Origin: CAIOSQ01 sp044359885
GTDB taxonomy: Bacteria; Pseudomonadota; Alphaproteobacteria; CACIAM-22H2
Assembly: GCA_044359885.1 (NCBI GenBank)
Contig: JBIKLI010000021.1
Coordinates: forward strand, 1-26,084
Length of the DNA: 26,084 bases
Reading direction: 5' to 3'
Part shown: piece after piece, positions 18,872-26,084 of the stretch
Position numbering within the stretch: the stretch's first letter is position 1
Layout: each line of letters opens with the position of its first letter
Program-made: the position numbers and the translations under genes
The notes under the pieces: generated by a model
Told to the model about the DNA's origin: nothing
Database searches by the model: none
What the model saw: only the letters and a program-made list of their open reading frames with translations

Positions 18872-19756
18872 ATGGAGATCCTGCCCATCGATCCGGCCGG
18901 CCGGCCGTTTTTCGGAGGCGTGGTGTCGGGAATCGACCTGCGCCAGCCGGCCGCGCCGGCGCAGATCGCGGCGATCCATGACGGCATGGATCGCTTCGGT
19001 GTCCTTGTCTTCCACGGCCAGCCGATCGACGACGCCCAGCAACTGGCCTTCAGCCGCGCCCTCGGGCCGCTCGAGATGGCGACCGGCGACATCGCCGCGC
19101 CCGAGGAGCGGCGCATCGGCATGGATCTGAACGACATCTCGAACCTGGACCGCGACGCGCGGATCCTGGCGCGCGACGACCGTCGCCGCCTGTTCGGGCT
19201 CGGCAACATGCTGTGGCACTCGGACTCGTCGTTCAAGTCCGTGCCGGCGAAGTATTCCCTGCTCTCCGCTCGCATCGTTCCCGAGTCGGGCGGCAACACG
19301 GAGTTCGCCGACATGCGCGCTGCCTACGACGCGCTCGACGGGCCGACGCGGCGCGAGGCGAACGACCTGATCTGCCGGCACAGCCAGATCTTCTCGCGCA
19401 GCCTTCTGGGCTTCACCGAATTCACCGCCGCCGAGCGCGAGAAATGGGCGCCGGTGCCGCAGCGTCTGGTCCGCAGGCATCCCCGCACGGGCCGTCTGTC
19501 GCTGTACCTTTCGAGCCATGCGGGCGAGATCGACGGCTGGCCCGTGCCCGAGGCACGCGCCTTCCTGCGCGATCTGACGGAGGATGCGACGCGGCGCGAC
19601 TTCGTCCATGTCCATGTCTGGCGCAAGCACGACCTGGTGATGTGGGACAACCGGGTCACCATGCATCGCGCGCGCCGCTACGATTGGACGCGGATCCGCG
19701 ACATGCGCCGTACGACGCTGACCAACGGCGTGTCGAGCCTGGAGGAAGCGCCCTGA
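18872..19756 (+). CDS. TfdA/TauD-family 2-oxoglutarate-dependent dioxygenase
   Basis: This 294-residue cytoplasmic enzyme has the full iron/2-oxoglutarate set: H116 and D118 in LWHSDSSF, T143 in GGNTEFADMR, H265 in DNRVTMHRARRYD and R276 in the following TRIRDMRRTT. Spacing and length are close to those of TfdA, the 2,4-dichlorophenoxyacetate dioxygenase. Family members hydroxylate sulfonates, sulfate esters or aryloxyacids and release the product as an aldehyde or phenol. The substrate here is not evident. The ATG has only a weak AGGG site. It lies 147 bp beyond the GntR gene on the same strand; that gap is very GC-rich and shows no clear promoter. It is convergent with the threonine aldolase-family gene. 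Confidence 0.92.
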   Translation: MEILPIDPAGRPFFGGVVSGIDLRQPAAPAQIAAIHDGMDRFGVLVFHGQPIDDAQQLAFSRALGPLEMATGDIAAPEERRIGMDLNDISNLDRDARILARDDRRRLFGLGNMLWHSDSSFKSVPAKYSLLSARIVPESGGNTEFADMRAAYDALDGPTRREANDLICRHSQIFSRSLLGFTEFTAAEREKWAPVPQRLVRRHPRTGRLSLYLSSHAGEIDGWPVPEARAFLRDLTEDATRRDFVHVHVWRKHDLVMWDNRVTMHRARRYDWTRIRDMRRTTLTNGVSSLEEAP

Positions 19757-19782
19757 GGCGCCGGTTCGCCGCGCGAGGCGCC
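19757..19782. terminator. Possible bidirectional terminator hairpin
   Basis: Two GGCGCC blocks (19757-19762 and 19777-19782) flank a 14-base loop between the convergent dioxygenase and threonine aldolase-family genes, overlapping the latter's stop codon. They can pair, but the stem is only six base pairs and there is no T-tract. Position favours termination; strength does not. Confidence 0.3.
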
Positions 19783-20852
19783 TAGGGTCCCTCGGCGATC
19801 GCCGCTGCGACGAGGCCGGCGGCTTCCTCGGCCATCGCGGCCGTGATGCCGAGATGCGTGCAGGCCCGGATCCGGCCCGCCATCGCCGTCATCGAGACCC
19901 CGGCACCGCGCAGTCGCCCGAGCAGCGTCGCCGTGCCGATCCCGGTCGCGGCGACATCGAAGAACACGAGGTTGGTCTCCGGCGTCTCGACGGCGATGCC
20001 GGGAACGCGGGCGAGGCGCGCCGCCAGCAGTCGCGCATGCGCGTGGTCCTCGGCGAGGCGCTCGACATGGTGGTCCATGGCGTAGAGGCAGGCCGCGGCG
20101 CAGATCCCCGCCTGTCGCATCGCGCCGCCCAGTCGCTGCTTCCACCGCCAGGCCTCCTCGACGAAGGCGGCGCTGCCGCAGAGCACCGCGCCGAGCGGCG
20201 CGCCCAGTCCCTTGGTGAAATCGAGCCAGACGCTGTCGTAGGCCGCCGCCATCGCGGCCGGCGCGACGCCCGAGGCGACGCAGGCGTTCATCAGCCGCGC
20301 ACCGTCCATGTGCGTGGCCCAGCCGGCCTCGCGTGCGACCGCCGCGACGGCGTTCAGCTGGTCGAGCGGCCAGACCGACCCGCCGCCGGCATTGGCGGTC
20401 TGTTCCACTTCCAGCAGGCGCTGCGGCGGGCTGTAGCGGCTGCGTGGCCGGATGGCGGCGCGCACCGCGTCGGGCGTGAACATGCCGCGCGCGCCGGGCA
20501 GCGGCAGGATCTGCACCCCGGTCAGCGCGGCATGGGCGCCGCCCTCGTTGGTCAGGATGTGGCTGGTCGCGTGCGCGATCACCTCGTCGCCGCGACGGCA
20601 GTGCGTCAGCGTCGCGATCACGTTGCACATTGTGCCGGAAGGCAGGAAGACCGCGGCCTGCTTGCCCGTCAGCGCCGCCATGCGGTCGCACAGCAGGGTC
20701 ACCGTCGGGTCGCTGCCATGCTGCTCGTCGCCCAGCTCGGCGCGCATCATCGCCTCCTTCATCGCCGGTGTCGGGAGCGTCTGGGTGTCGGAGTAGAGAT
20801 TGATGCGCAGCTTCGGGGCGCCGGGTGCGGGGCGCGCGGGGGCGTGGACCAT
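19782..20852 (-). CDS. Threonine aldolase-family PLP enzyme
   Basis: This 356-residue cytoplasmic fold-type I PLP enzyme belongs to the beta-eliminating lyase/threonine aldolase family (PF01212). Visible signatures are the N-terminal SDTQTLPTPAMKEAM, the PLP-phosphate loop PSGTMCN (71-77), the PLP-ring aspartate D183 in HMDGARLMNA, and the Schiff-base lysine K214 in DFTKGLGAPLG. L-threonine aldolases split threonine or allo-threonine into glycine and acetaldehyde; related enzymes cleave other beta-hydroxy amino acids, so the substrate is provisional. The start at 20852 is chosen for its AGGAG site and because the residues before it in the frame look non-coding. It is separated by 82 bp from the LysR regulator upstream, on the same strand. 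Confidence 0.9.
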   Translation of the reverse strand: MVHAPARPAPGAPKLRINLYSDTQTLPTPAMKEAMMRAELGDEQHGSDPTVTLLCDRMAALTGKQAAVFLPSGTMCNVIATLTHCRRGDEVIAHATSHILTNEGGAHAALTGVQILPLPGARGMFTPDAVRAAIRPRSRYSPPQRLLEVEQTANAGGGSVWPLDQLNAVAAVAREAGWATHMDGARLMNACVASGVAPAAMAAAYDSVWLDFTKGLGAPLGAVLCGSAAFVEEAWRWKQRLGGAMRQAGICAAACLYAMDHHVERLAEDHAHARLLAARLARVPGIAVETPETNLVFFDVAATGIGTATLLGRLRGAGVSMTAMAGRIRACTHLGITAAMAEEAAGLVAAAIAEGP

Positions 20853-20934
20853 GTGGAACGGCTCCTGAGGATGGCAACGCGACGGCGGTATGGTCGCAGG
20901 ACAGGCCGCGCGTCGCAAAGCCCCGCGTCGCCGG

Positions 20935-21819
20935 TCAGGCTTGCGCGGCGCGCGCGAGCGCGTCCATCAAGGCCCTGCTCGCCCGAGACAGGCGCCGCGT
21001 GCGCGGATAGAGGGCGTGGATCGACAGTTCCGGTCCGCTCCAGCCCGGAAGGACAGGGACGAGCGCACCGGCGCGCAACGGGTCCGCGACGATGAAATCG
21101 GGCAGCAGCGCGATCCCCGCCCCGGCGATCGCCGCCGCGCACAACGCTTCGCCGTTGTTCGAAGACAACCGCCCGGACGTCGCGACGCGCCTGGTCTCGC
21201 CGTCCCGCCGGAAGCGCCACGTCGATCCTGGGACCAGGTTGCGATACTGCAGACAGGCGTGCCGGGCGAGATCGCCGGGATCGGCGGGCGCCGGATGCGC
21301 CGCGAGATAGGCCGGCGCGGCGCAGGCGATCGTGGCGGCGACGCCGATCCGTCGTCCGATCAGGCTGCTGTCGCGATCGGTGCCGATGCGGATCGTGACG
21401 TCGAAGCCGCCTGCGACCGGATCGACGAAGCGGTCGTCCAGTTCCAGCTCGGCGGCGATCCCCGGATGCGCGGCGAGGAAGCGCGCGACCGCCGCGGCGA
21501 GCCGGGAGCGGCCATAGGCGATGGGTGCGTTGATCCGGACCCGGCCGCGCGGCTCGCGCAGCCGGCCGGCGATCTCGCCGTCGGCGGCATCGATCCGGTC
21601 GAGGATCTCGACGGCGTGGGACAGGTAGTCGCGCCCGGCATCGGTCAGCGAGAGGGCGCGATTCGAGCGGATCAGCACCTGGGAGCCGAGCCGCGCTTCC
21701 AATGCCATCACCAGCTTGCTGATCCGCGAGCGCGACAGACCCAGCCTGCGGCCGGCTTCCGCGAAACCGCCCGCCTGCGCTGCCGCTGCGAAGGCCCGCA
21801 ACTCGTCGATCCTGTCCAT
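20935..21819 (-). CDS. LysR-family transcriptional regulator
   Basis: This 294-residue DNA-binding regulator has an N-terminal helix-turn-helix (1-60, with SRSRISKLVMALEARLGSQ) and a two-lobed effector domain (about 88-290). It is most like the large CrgA/AaeR-type group. Gene orientation is divergent from the wrbA-like gene 113 bp away, and LysR regulators usually control such a neighbour. A perfect 7-bp inverted repeat lies in the gap. The threonine aldolase-family gene downstream is on the same strand, 82 bp away, and could be co-transcribed. The effector cannot be predicted. Confidence 0.94.
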   Translation of the reverse strand: MDRIDELRAFAAAAQAGGFAEAGRRLGLSRSRISKLVMALEARLGSQVLIRSNRALSLTDAGRDYLSHAVEILDRIDAADGEIAGRLREPRGRVRINAPIAYGRSRLAAAVARFLAAHPGIAAELELDDRFVDPVAGGFDVTIRIGTDRDSSLIGRRIGVAATIACAAPAYLAAHPAPADPGDLARHACLQYRNLVPGSTWRFRRDGETRRVATSGRLSSNNGEALCAAAIAGAGIALLPDFIVADPLRAGALVPVLPGWSGPELSIHALYPRTRRLSRASRALMDALARAAQA

Positions 21820-21838
21820 GACGCTCGCTCTCGCGCTT

Positions 21839-21855
21839 GTCGCCGGAACGGCGAC
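21839..21855. promoter_or_regulatory. Inverted repeat between LysR gene and wrbA, possible operator
   Basis: GTCGCCG-GAA-CGGCGAC is a perfect 7-bp inverted repeat with a three-base centre, 20 bp from the LysR start codon. A further copy of GTCGCCG is at 21861-21867. Position suits autoregulation by the LysR protein. It does not match the T-N11-A box exactly (it is T-N13-A), and short GC dyads arise easily in this composition. Confidence 0.4.
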
Positions 21856-21932
21856 GTGGTGTCGCCGCGGGGCGCGCTTCCGCCGTGCGGCGCCCGGGCG
21901 TATCTGCGGCGGGCAACAAAACGGAGCGCGCC

Positions 21933-22532
21933 ATGACCCGGGTCCTCGTCCTTTATTACTCCAGCTACGGCCATGTCGAGACGATGGCAGACGCCGTCGC
22001 GGATGGCGTGCGCGCGGCCGGCGCCGAGGCGAGCGTTAAGCGCGTGCCGGAGACCGTGCCCGAGGCGATGGCCAAGCAATTCCATTTCAAGCTGGAGCAG
22101 GCGGCGCCGGTCGCCAGCGTCGACGAATTGCCGGGCTACGACGCGATCGTGTTCGGGACGCCGACCCGCTTCGGCGGCGCGGCATCCCAGATGCGCGCCT
22201 TTCTCGACCAGACCGGCGGTCTCTGGGCCAAGGGCGCGCTGGTCGGGAAGGTCGGCAGCGTCTTCACGTCGACCGCGACCCAGCATGGCGGGCACGAGGC
22301 CACGATCCTGTCCATGCACGCCACGTTGCTGCATCACGGCATGGTGGTCGTCGGCCTGCCCTACGCGTTCCAGGGGCAGACGACCCTTTCCGAGATCGTC
22401 GGCGGATCGCCCTATGGCGCCGGCACGATCGCCGGCGGCGACGGCGCGCGCAAGCCCAGCGTCCTCGAACTTGAGGGTGCCCGTTTCCAGGGGCGTCACG
22501 TCGCGACCATCGCATCGAAACTGCGCGGCTGA
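21933..22532 (+). CDS. wrbA: NAD(P)H:quinone oxidoreductase, WrbA type
   Basis: This 199-residue soluble flavoprotein has the flavodoxin-like FMN phosphate loop YYSSYGHVETMA near the N-terminus, the GTPTRFGGAASQMRAFLDQTGGLW block (about 74-97) and STATQHGGHEATILSMH (about 112-128), all diagnostic of WrbA. The enzyme reduces quinones by two electrons with NAD(P)H, avoiding semiquinones. Length matches E. coli WrbA (198). The ATG has a GGAG site. It is divergent from the LysR gene, which probably regulates it in response to quinone or redox stress. The acyl-CoA dehydrogenase-like gene follows 73 bp downstream on the same strand and may be read from the same promoter. Confidence 0.96.
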   Translation: MTRVLVLYYSSYGHVETMADAVADGVRAAGAEASVKRVPETVPEAMAKQFHFKLEQAAPVASVDELPGYDAIVFGTPTRFGGAASQMRAFLDQTGGLWAKGALVGKVGSVFTSTATQHGGHEATILSMHATLLHHGMVVVGLPYAFQGQTTLSEIVGGSPYGAGTIAGGDGARKPSVLELEGARFQGRHVATIASKLRG

Positions 22533-22605
22533 CCGGCGGTCGCGATTCCGCCGTCGCCGCCTTCCGCGCTAGGATCGACGCCGTCGATCAGGCGTGGAGG
22601 CGGCG

Positions 22606-23823
22606 ATGGAAGACTTGACCCCGGCACAGGCGGAATTGCGGGCCCGTGCGCGCGCGCTCGCCGCGGAGATCGCGCCGGGTGCCGCCGAGACCGATCGCAG
22701 CGAGACCTATCCCTGGGCGGTCGTGGCTCGGATGCGCGAGGCGGGCTTCTTCGGGATGACCATCCCGAAGGCCTTCGGCGGCGGTGGCCTCGGTTATCTC
22801 GAGGCCGTGCTGGTGGTCGAGGAACTGGCGAAGGCCTGCGCGGTCGCCGGCCGGATCGCCGTCGAGGCCAACATGGGCGCGATCGGCGCCATCATGGCCT
22901 ATGGCAGCGATGCGCAGCGGCGGCTGGCGGCCGGCCTCGTGCTGTCGGGCGACAAGCCGGCGATCTGCATCACCGAGCCGCAGGCGGGATCGGCCGCGAC
23001 CGAGATGCGCACCACCGCCACCCGGCGCGGCGACCGCTGGATCATCGACGGGGAGAAGACCTGGATCACCGGCGGCGGCGTGTCGCGGCTGCATCTGATC
23101 TTCGCCCGCGTCCTCGAGGACGGGCACGAACGCGGCATCGGCGGCTTCATCGCGGTGCGCGACGGGGTCGGCGAGCCGCGCGGTCTGGTCGTGGCGCGGC
23201 GCATTCCGTCGATGGGGCTGAAGGGCATGCCCGAGGCGGAACTGCGATTCGACGGGCTGGAGATCCCCGACGACATGGTGCTGCGTCCGCCCGGGGGCTT
23301 CGGGAAGGGTTTCGGCGCGCTGATGGACGCCTACAACGCGCAGCGCTGCGGTGCCGCGACCGCGGCGCTGGGCATCGCCGCGGGCGCCTTCGACGACGCG
23401 CTGGCCCATGTCCAGCGCCGCGAACAGTTCGGGCGCCCGATCTGCGAGTTCCAGGGCCTGCAGTGGATGCTGGCCGACATGTCGATCGCGCTCGATGCGG
23501 CGCGCGCGATGATCTGGCGCGCGGCGCGCTCGAGCGGTGCCGCCGGGTTTCCGGACCGCTTCCTTGCGGCCCAGGCGAAGGTCCTGGCCGCCGACACGGC
23601 GATCCGAGTCACCAACGACGCGCTGCAGCTCTGGGGGGCTGCGGGCTATAGCCGCGACAACCCGATGGAGCGGCGGGTGCGCGACGCGCGCATGTTCGCG
23701 ATCGCCGGCGGCACCGCGCAGGTGCTGCGCACCCAGGTCGCGGCCCGGCTGCTTGGACGGCGGCTGCCGCAGACCCGGGACGGCTACCTCGCCGAGGCCG
23801 GCGCGGCGCGCGCGGCGGAGTGA
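22606..23823 (+). CDS. Acyl-CoA dehydrogenase-fold flavoprotein lacking the catalytic glutamate
   Basis: This 405-residue FAD protein has the three acyl-CoA dehydrogenase domains: the N-terminal helical domain, the beta-barrel around CITEPQAGSAATEM (121-134) and the C-terminal domain with RREQFGRPI (271-279) and LQLWGAAGYSRDNPMERRVRDAR. Neither usual base is present. The MCAD-type glutamate of the YEGT motif is a glycine (G368 in IAGGTAQ), and the isovaleryl-CoA-type position aligns with Q246 in AYNAQR. An arginine is at 83 (AGRIAVEANM). 3-Sulfinopropionyl-CoA desulfinases share the missing glutamate and need an arginine near residue 84, so a desulfinase-like or other non-dehydrogenase reaction is possible. 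ATG 22606 is preferred over GTG 22594 because GGAGG precedes it. The reaction is unproven. Confidence 0.88.
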   Translation: MEDLTPAQAELRARARALAAEIAPGAAETDRSETYPWAVVARMREAGFFGMTIPKAFGGGGLGYLEAVLVVEELAKACAVAGRIAVEANMGAIGAIMAYGSDAQRRLAAGLVLSGDKPAICITEPQAGSAATEMRTTATRRGDRWIIDGEKTWITGGGVSRLHLIFARVLEDGHERGIGGFIAVRDGVGEPRGLVVARRIPSMGLKGMPEAELRFDGLEIPDDMVLRPPGGFGKGFGALMDAYNAQRCGAATAALGIAAGAFDDALAHVQRREQFGRPICEFQGLQWMLADMSIALDAARAMIWRAARSSGAAGFPDRFLAAQAKVLAADTAIRVTNDALQLWGAAGYSRDNPMERRVRDARMFAIAGGTAQVLRTQVAARLLGRRLPQTRDGYLAEAGAARAAE

Positions 23824-23827
23824 TCTC

Positions 23828-24517
23828 TCAGCCCTCGGCGGCCGGCGCCGGCGGCTCCTCGGCATAGGGGCCGTGACGGCGGAATTCATCGACCCGCGCC
23901 GGGCGGATGACATGCGTGCGCGGCTCGACCGCGAAGAACCCGCCCTCGAGCCCGACCAGCGGGATGATCTGGTTGCGCCGGGTGAAGACCCGGCGGATCG
24001 AGGCGGAATGCTCGATCATGCCGTTGCGCTCGTCCTCGTCGACGGCGAAGAGCATCTCGTAAGCTTCGACGAACTCGCGCACGAACTGGCGGTCGACCAC
24101 CTGCAGGTTGCTGATGATCCAGCAGCGATCCTCGAAGTCCCAGTAGTAGGCGAGCCCGACCAGCTTCTTCTCGCGGGTGAAATAGGGAAAGAAAGGGAAG
24201 GCGCGGCAGGCCATCGAGCGGTTGTCGCGCTCGCAGAACTGCACGCCCTTGCATTCCACGGCTTCGCAGCTGGCGTGCATGTCGGCGACGATCTTGCGGC
24301 CGGCGGCATCCTTGGGGACATAGTCGCGCCAGAGGTCGGTGCGCGACTTGAGCAGCGCGTATTCGGCCTTGTCGACGATCGGGACCGCATGGTCGGCGCT
24401 GCAGCAGACAGGCATGCCCTCGTTGTGGGGGGCGCATCTGCGTCCGCAGTCGAAACGCGACACGGGTGCGGTGAAGCGGGCATAGACGCGGGCGTAGTCT
24501 TCGGGGGTGGCGGCCAT
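23828..24517 (-). CDS. Cysteine-rich putative iron-sulfur protein (YkgJ-like)
   Basis: This 229-residue cytoplasmic protein has nine cysteines: C24 and C28 (FDCGRRC), the pair C38/C39 (PVCCS), C84, C89, C95, C104 (SMACRAFPFFPYF) and C132. The early part, with clustered cysteines, a CC pair and a CRxFPFxP turn, resembles the YkgJ-type zinc- or iron-chelating domain (PF03692), but the C-terminal 100 residues (NLQVVDRQFVREFVEAYEML onward) are not part of that domain as I know it. The function is unknown. The ATG at 24517 is chosen because the upstream residues in the frame look non-coding. No strong ribosome site is seen. It is convergent with the acyl-CoA dehydrogenase-like gene, with four bases between the stop codons. 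Confidence 0.75.
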   Translation of the reverse strand: MAATPEDYARVYARFTAPVSRFDCGRRCAPHNEGMPVCCSADHAVPIVDKAEYALLKSRTDLWRDYVPKDAAGRKIVADMHASCEAVECKGVQFCERDNRSMACRAFPFFPYFTREKKLVGLAYYWDFEDRCWIISNLQVVDRQFVREFVEAYEMLFAVDEDERNGMIEHSASIRRVFTRRNQIIPLVGLEGGFFAVEPRTHVIRPARVDEFRRHGPYAEEPPAPAAEG

Positions 24518-24573
24518 GGGCTGTCCGTGCTCGGCAGGCGTGGGCGAGGAACGGGCCGGCCCGGGGGCAGGGC

Positions 24574-24599
24574 AAGCGTGAGCCCGCAGGCTCAGGCTT
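24574..24599. other. Imperfect hairpin in the 24518-24743 gap
   Basis: AAGC-G-TGAGCC-CGCA-GGCTCA-G-GCTT can fold into a 10-bp stem with one G-G mismatch and a four-base loop. It lies in the 226-bp gap between the HD-GYP stop and the cysteine-rich protein start. It could end transcription from the HD-GYP gene or belong to a dispersed repeat, but no T-run is present. The rest of the gap is non-coding as far as I can see and would hold the promoter of the cysteine-rich protein. Confidence 0.45.
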
Positions 24600-24743
24600 C
24601 GCGCCCGAATCGACCTCGCGCGCGGCATTGTAATGGTTGCGTTCCAGGTCGTCGGCGGCGAATTCGCCGTTGTGCGTTCCCGGTCCCCGGCCGCGGGTCG
24701 CCGTGTCGGGGCTTACACGGGGCGCGTGGCACCGCGGCCCGGT

Positions 24744-25952
24744 CTAGTCGTGCAACTCGCACCAGATCCGGTCGAATTCGGTGTGGTATCTGGCGAAGGC
24801 GGCGCGCAACTTGGGGTCGAAATCACGCTCCGGCGCGATGCGATTGTCGCCGACGGTGAGGATGCCGACCGCCTGCTCGTGCGTGAAGCCGGGCTTGTAG
24901 GGCCGCGCGGCGCGCAGCGCGTCATAGATGTCGGCCAGCTGGACGATGCGGGCGCTGATCGGGATGGCCTCGCCCGCCAGCCGGTTCGGATAGCCGGTCC
25001 CGTCCCACTTCTCGTGGTGGTTGAGCGCGATCTCTGCGGCCATCTGCAGCCGCGCGTTGTCCTTGAGGATGCGCCAGCCGTATTCCGCGTGCCGGTTCAT
25101 CTCCTCGCGCTCGGCGGCGTCGAGCGGACCGCGTTTCTTGAGCACGGCCGCGTCCACGGACATCTTTCCGACATCGTGCAGCGCCGCCGAATAGCGCAGC
25201 TCGTTGCACCATTCGGCCGGATGCCCGAGCTTGCGCGCGAGGAAGTAGCTGTATTCGTTGACGCGCAGGATATGGTTGCCGGTGTCCTGGTCGTGGACCT
25301 CGGCGGCCCGGGCGAGCAGCTTGACCGAGACCTGGAAGGCCTTTTCGGTCTCGCGCTGCAGCCGCTGGATGCGGCGGCCGCGGCGCTCGAGTTCGACGTT
25401 CTGGGCCGAAATCCGCTCGAGCATGTCGGAGCGCTCGACCGCCGTGCCGACGAAGTGGTTCAGCGGCGCCAGCAACTGGGCGTCAGAATCCGGGAAGGGC
25501 AGCGGCCCATTCCCCTCGGCGTCGTGGCGGTTGATCAGCTGCACGACGCCGACCACCCGGCCGTCGCCGTTCTTCATCGGGAAGGTCAGGATCGAGCGCG
25601 TGACGTAGTTGTTCGCCGCGTCCGATGCCGGATTGAAGCGGTAAGGCATCCCGGCGGGGATGCGATAGGCGTCGGGGATGCGAAGCATTTCGCCGGTGGC
25701 CGCGACGTAGCCGGCGATCGATCCCTGGTCGAGCTGCACCCGCAGGCCGCCTGCCGGAACGGGGATCCGGTCGTTCTGGAAATGCGTCGCTTCGAGCCAG
25801 CGTTTGCCGCGATCCGACCGCAGCATGAAGATGGAGCCGCCCTCGGCACCCGTGATGCGCCTGCTATGCGACAGGATCCGGCCGAGGAGATCCCCGGTCG
25901 ACAGGCTCAGCGGCGTGTTCAGGAAATCGCTGAAATCCGTCGTCTGCGCCAT
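24744..25952 (-). CDS. GAF and HD-GYP domain protein, probable c-di-GMP phosphodiesterase
   Basis: This 402-residue cytoplasmic protein has an N-terminal GAF sensor (about 18-172, with GGSIFMLRSDRGKRWL and a GVVQLINR strand), a coiled-coil linker (173-205), then an HD-GYP domain. The catalytic signature is complete: the HD pair H259/D260 in ALHDVGK, HHEKWDGTGYP (312-322), and D341 in RIVQLADIYDAL. Such enzymes hydrolyse cyclic di-GMP, and the GAF domain likely binds a small molecule that controls activity. There is no receiver or GGDEF domain. The ATG has a GAGG site. It is expressed alone as far as the window shows. Downstream output (motility, biofilm, surface proteins) cannot be told from here. 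Confidence 0.94.
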   Translation of the reverse strand: MAQTTDFSDFLNTPLSLSTGDLLGRILSHSRRITGAEGGSIFMLRSDRGKRWLEATHFQNDRIPVPAGGLRVQLDQGSIAGYVAATGEMLRIPDAYRIPAGMPYRFNPASDAANNYVTRSILTFPMKNGDGRVVGVVQLINRHDAEGNGPLPFPDSDAQLLAPLNHFVGTAVERSDMLERISAQNVELERRGRRIQRLQRETEKAFQVSVKLLARAAEVHDQDTGNHILRVNEYSYFLARKLGHPAEWCNELRYSAALHDVGKMSVDAAVLKKRGPLDAAEREEMNRHAEYGWRILKDNARLQMAAEIALNHHEKWDGTGYPNRLAGEAIPISARIVQLADIYDALRAARPYKPGFTHEQAVGILTVGDNRIAPERDFDPKLRAAFARYHTEFDRIWCELHD

Positions 25953-26026
25953 CTTCGCCTCGCCACGCTGGATTGCGCCCGGTAATTTTGTCGAATACTA
26001 GATGCTTCCGACAGTCATGACGAGGC

Positions 26027-26084
26027 TCAATCGTTCAGCCGCGGGCCACGGAGCGTCACACCGTCGCCTTCGGGCGGGTCGTCA
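26027..26084 (-). CDS. Possible C-terminal end of a minus-strand gene (partial)
   Basis: Read on the minus strand from the window edge, one frame gives 18 residues, DDPPEGDGVTLRGPRLND, and then a TGA stop at 26029-26027. Codons in this frame mostly end in G or C, as in the neighbours. It would lie 74 bp upstream of the HD-GYP gene on the same strand. The piece is too short to identify; it may simply be an open stretch. The 74 bp between it and the HD-GYP gene (25953-26026) are AT-rich for this window and may hold that gene's promoter. Confidence 0.35.
   Translation of the reverse strand, partial: DDPPEGDGVTLRGPRLND

Noticed and set aside
19757..19782. GGCGCC pair as a strong intrinsic terminator
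   Set aside because: The stem is only six base pairs, the loop is 14 bases and there is no T-tract. It is kept only as a low-confidence feature.

Overview
The window is a very GC-rich, gene-dense stretch of a bacterial chromosome. Nothing in it looks plasmid-, phage- or transposon-borne. Gene families point to an alphaproteobacterium, perhaps Rhodospirillales-like: MalFGK-type ABC uptake with mandelate-racemase-family enzymes and an FCD-type GntR regulator, a LysR/wrbA pair, an HD-GYP protein and a PEP-CTERM protein. That placement is inference. I saw no rRNA, tRNA, CRISPR array, IS element or integrase.

Layout. 1-1533 (+): 3' part of a DUF4153 membrane protein. 4951-1624 (-): a compact apparent operon of ubiD-family decarboxylase, TauE/SafE permease and agmatinase-family ureohydrolase. 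8347-5023 (-): a secreted ABC_sub_bind-type binding protein followed by a hybrid histidine kinase, with no ABC permease or ATPase, so more likely a sensor pair than a transporter. 9321-8434 (-): a DMT/EamA exporter. 9394-10167 (+): an orphan 2OG-Fe(II) oxygenase-like protein. 11128-10226 (-): a PEP-CTERM surface protein behind a good sigma-54-like promoter.

17910-11357 (-): the main catabolic locus, six genes transcribed together. They are enolase-superfamily dehydratase A, solute-binding protein, enolase-superfamily dehydratase B, two MalF/MalG-type permeases and a MalK/UgpC-type ATPase. A GntR/FCD regulator (17972-18724, +) is divergent from it, and the 61-bp gap plus the regulator's first codons hold three stacked dyad repeats. 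Two stem-loops sit between the solute-binding protein gene and dehydratase B, as expected where a binding protein must outnumber its permease. The likely substrate is a sugar acid (aldonate, aldarate or uronate); the exact compound cannot be read from the sequence.

18872-19756 (+): a TfdA/TauD-type dioxygenase, convergent with a threonine-aldolase-family PLP enzyme (20852-19782, -). 21819-20935 (-) and 21933-22532 (+): a LysR regulator divergent from a WrbA-type quinone reductase. 22606-23823 (+): an acyl-CoA dehydrogenase-fold protein lacking both usual catalytic glutamates, possibly a desulfinase-like enzyme. 24517-23828 (-): a cysteine-rich putative Fe-S protein. 25952-24744 (-): a GAF/HD-GYP c-di-GMP phosphodiesterase. 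The last 58 bases may hold the C-terminus of another minus-strand gene.

The points most worth a second look are the sigma-54 promoter of the PEP-CTERM gene, the glutamate-less acyl-CoA dehydrogenase homologue, the stacked operator at the GntR/dehydratase divergence, the stem-loops after the solute-binding gene, and the binding-protein/hybrid-kinase pair.
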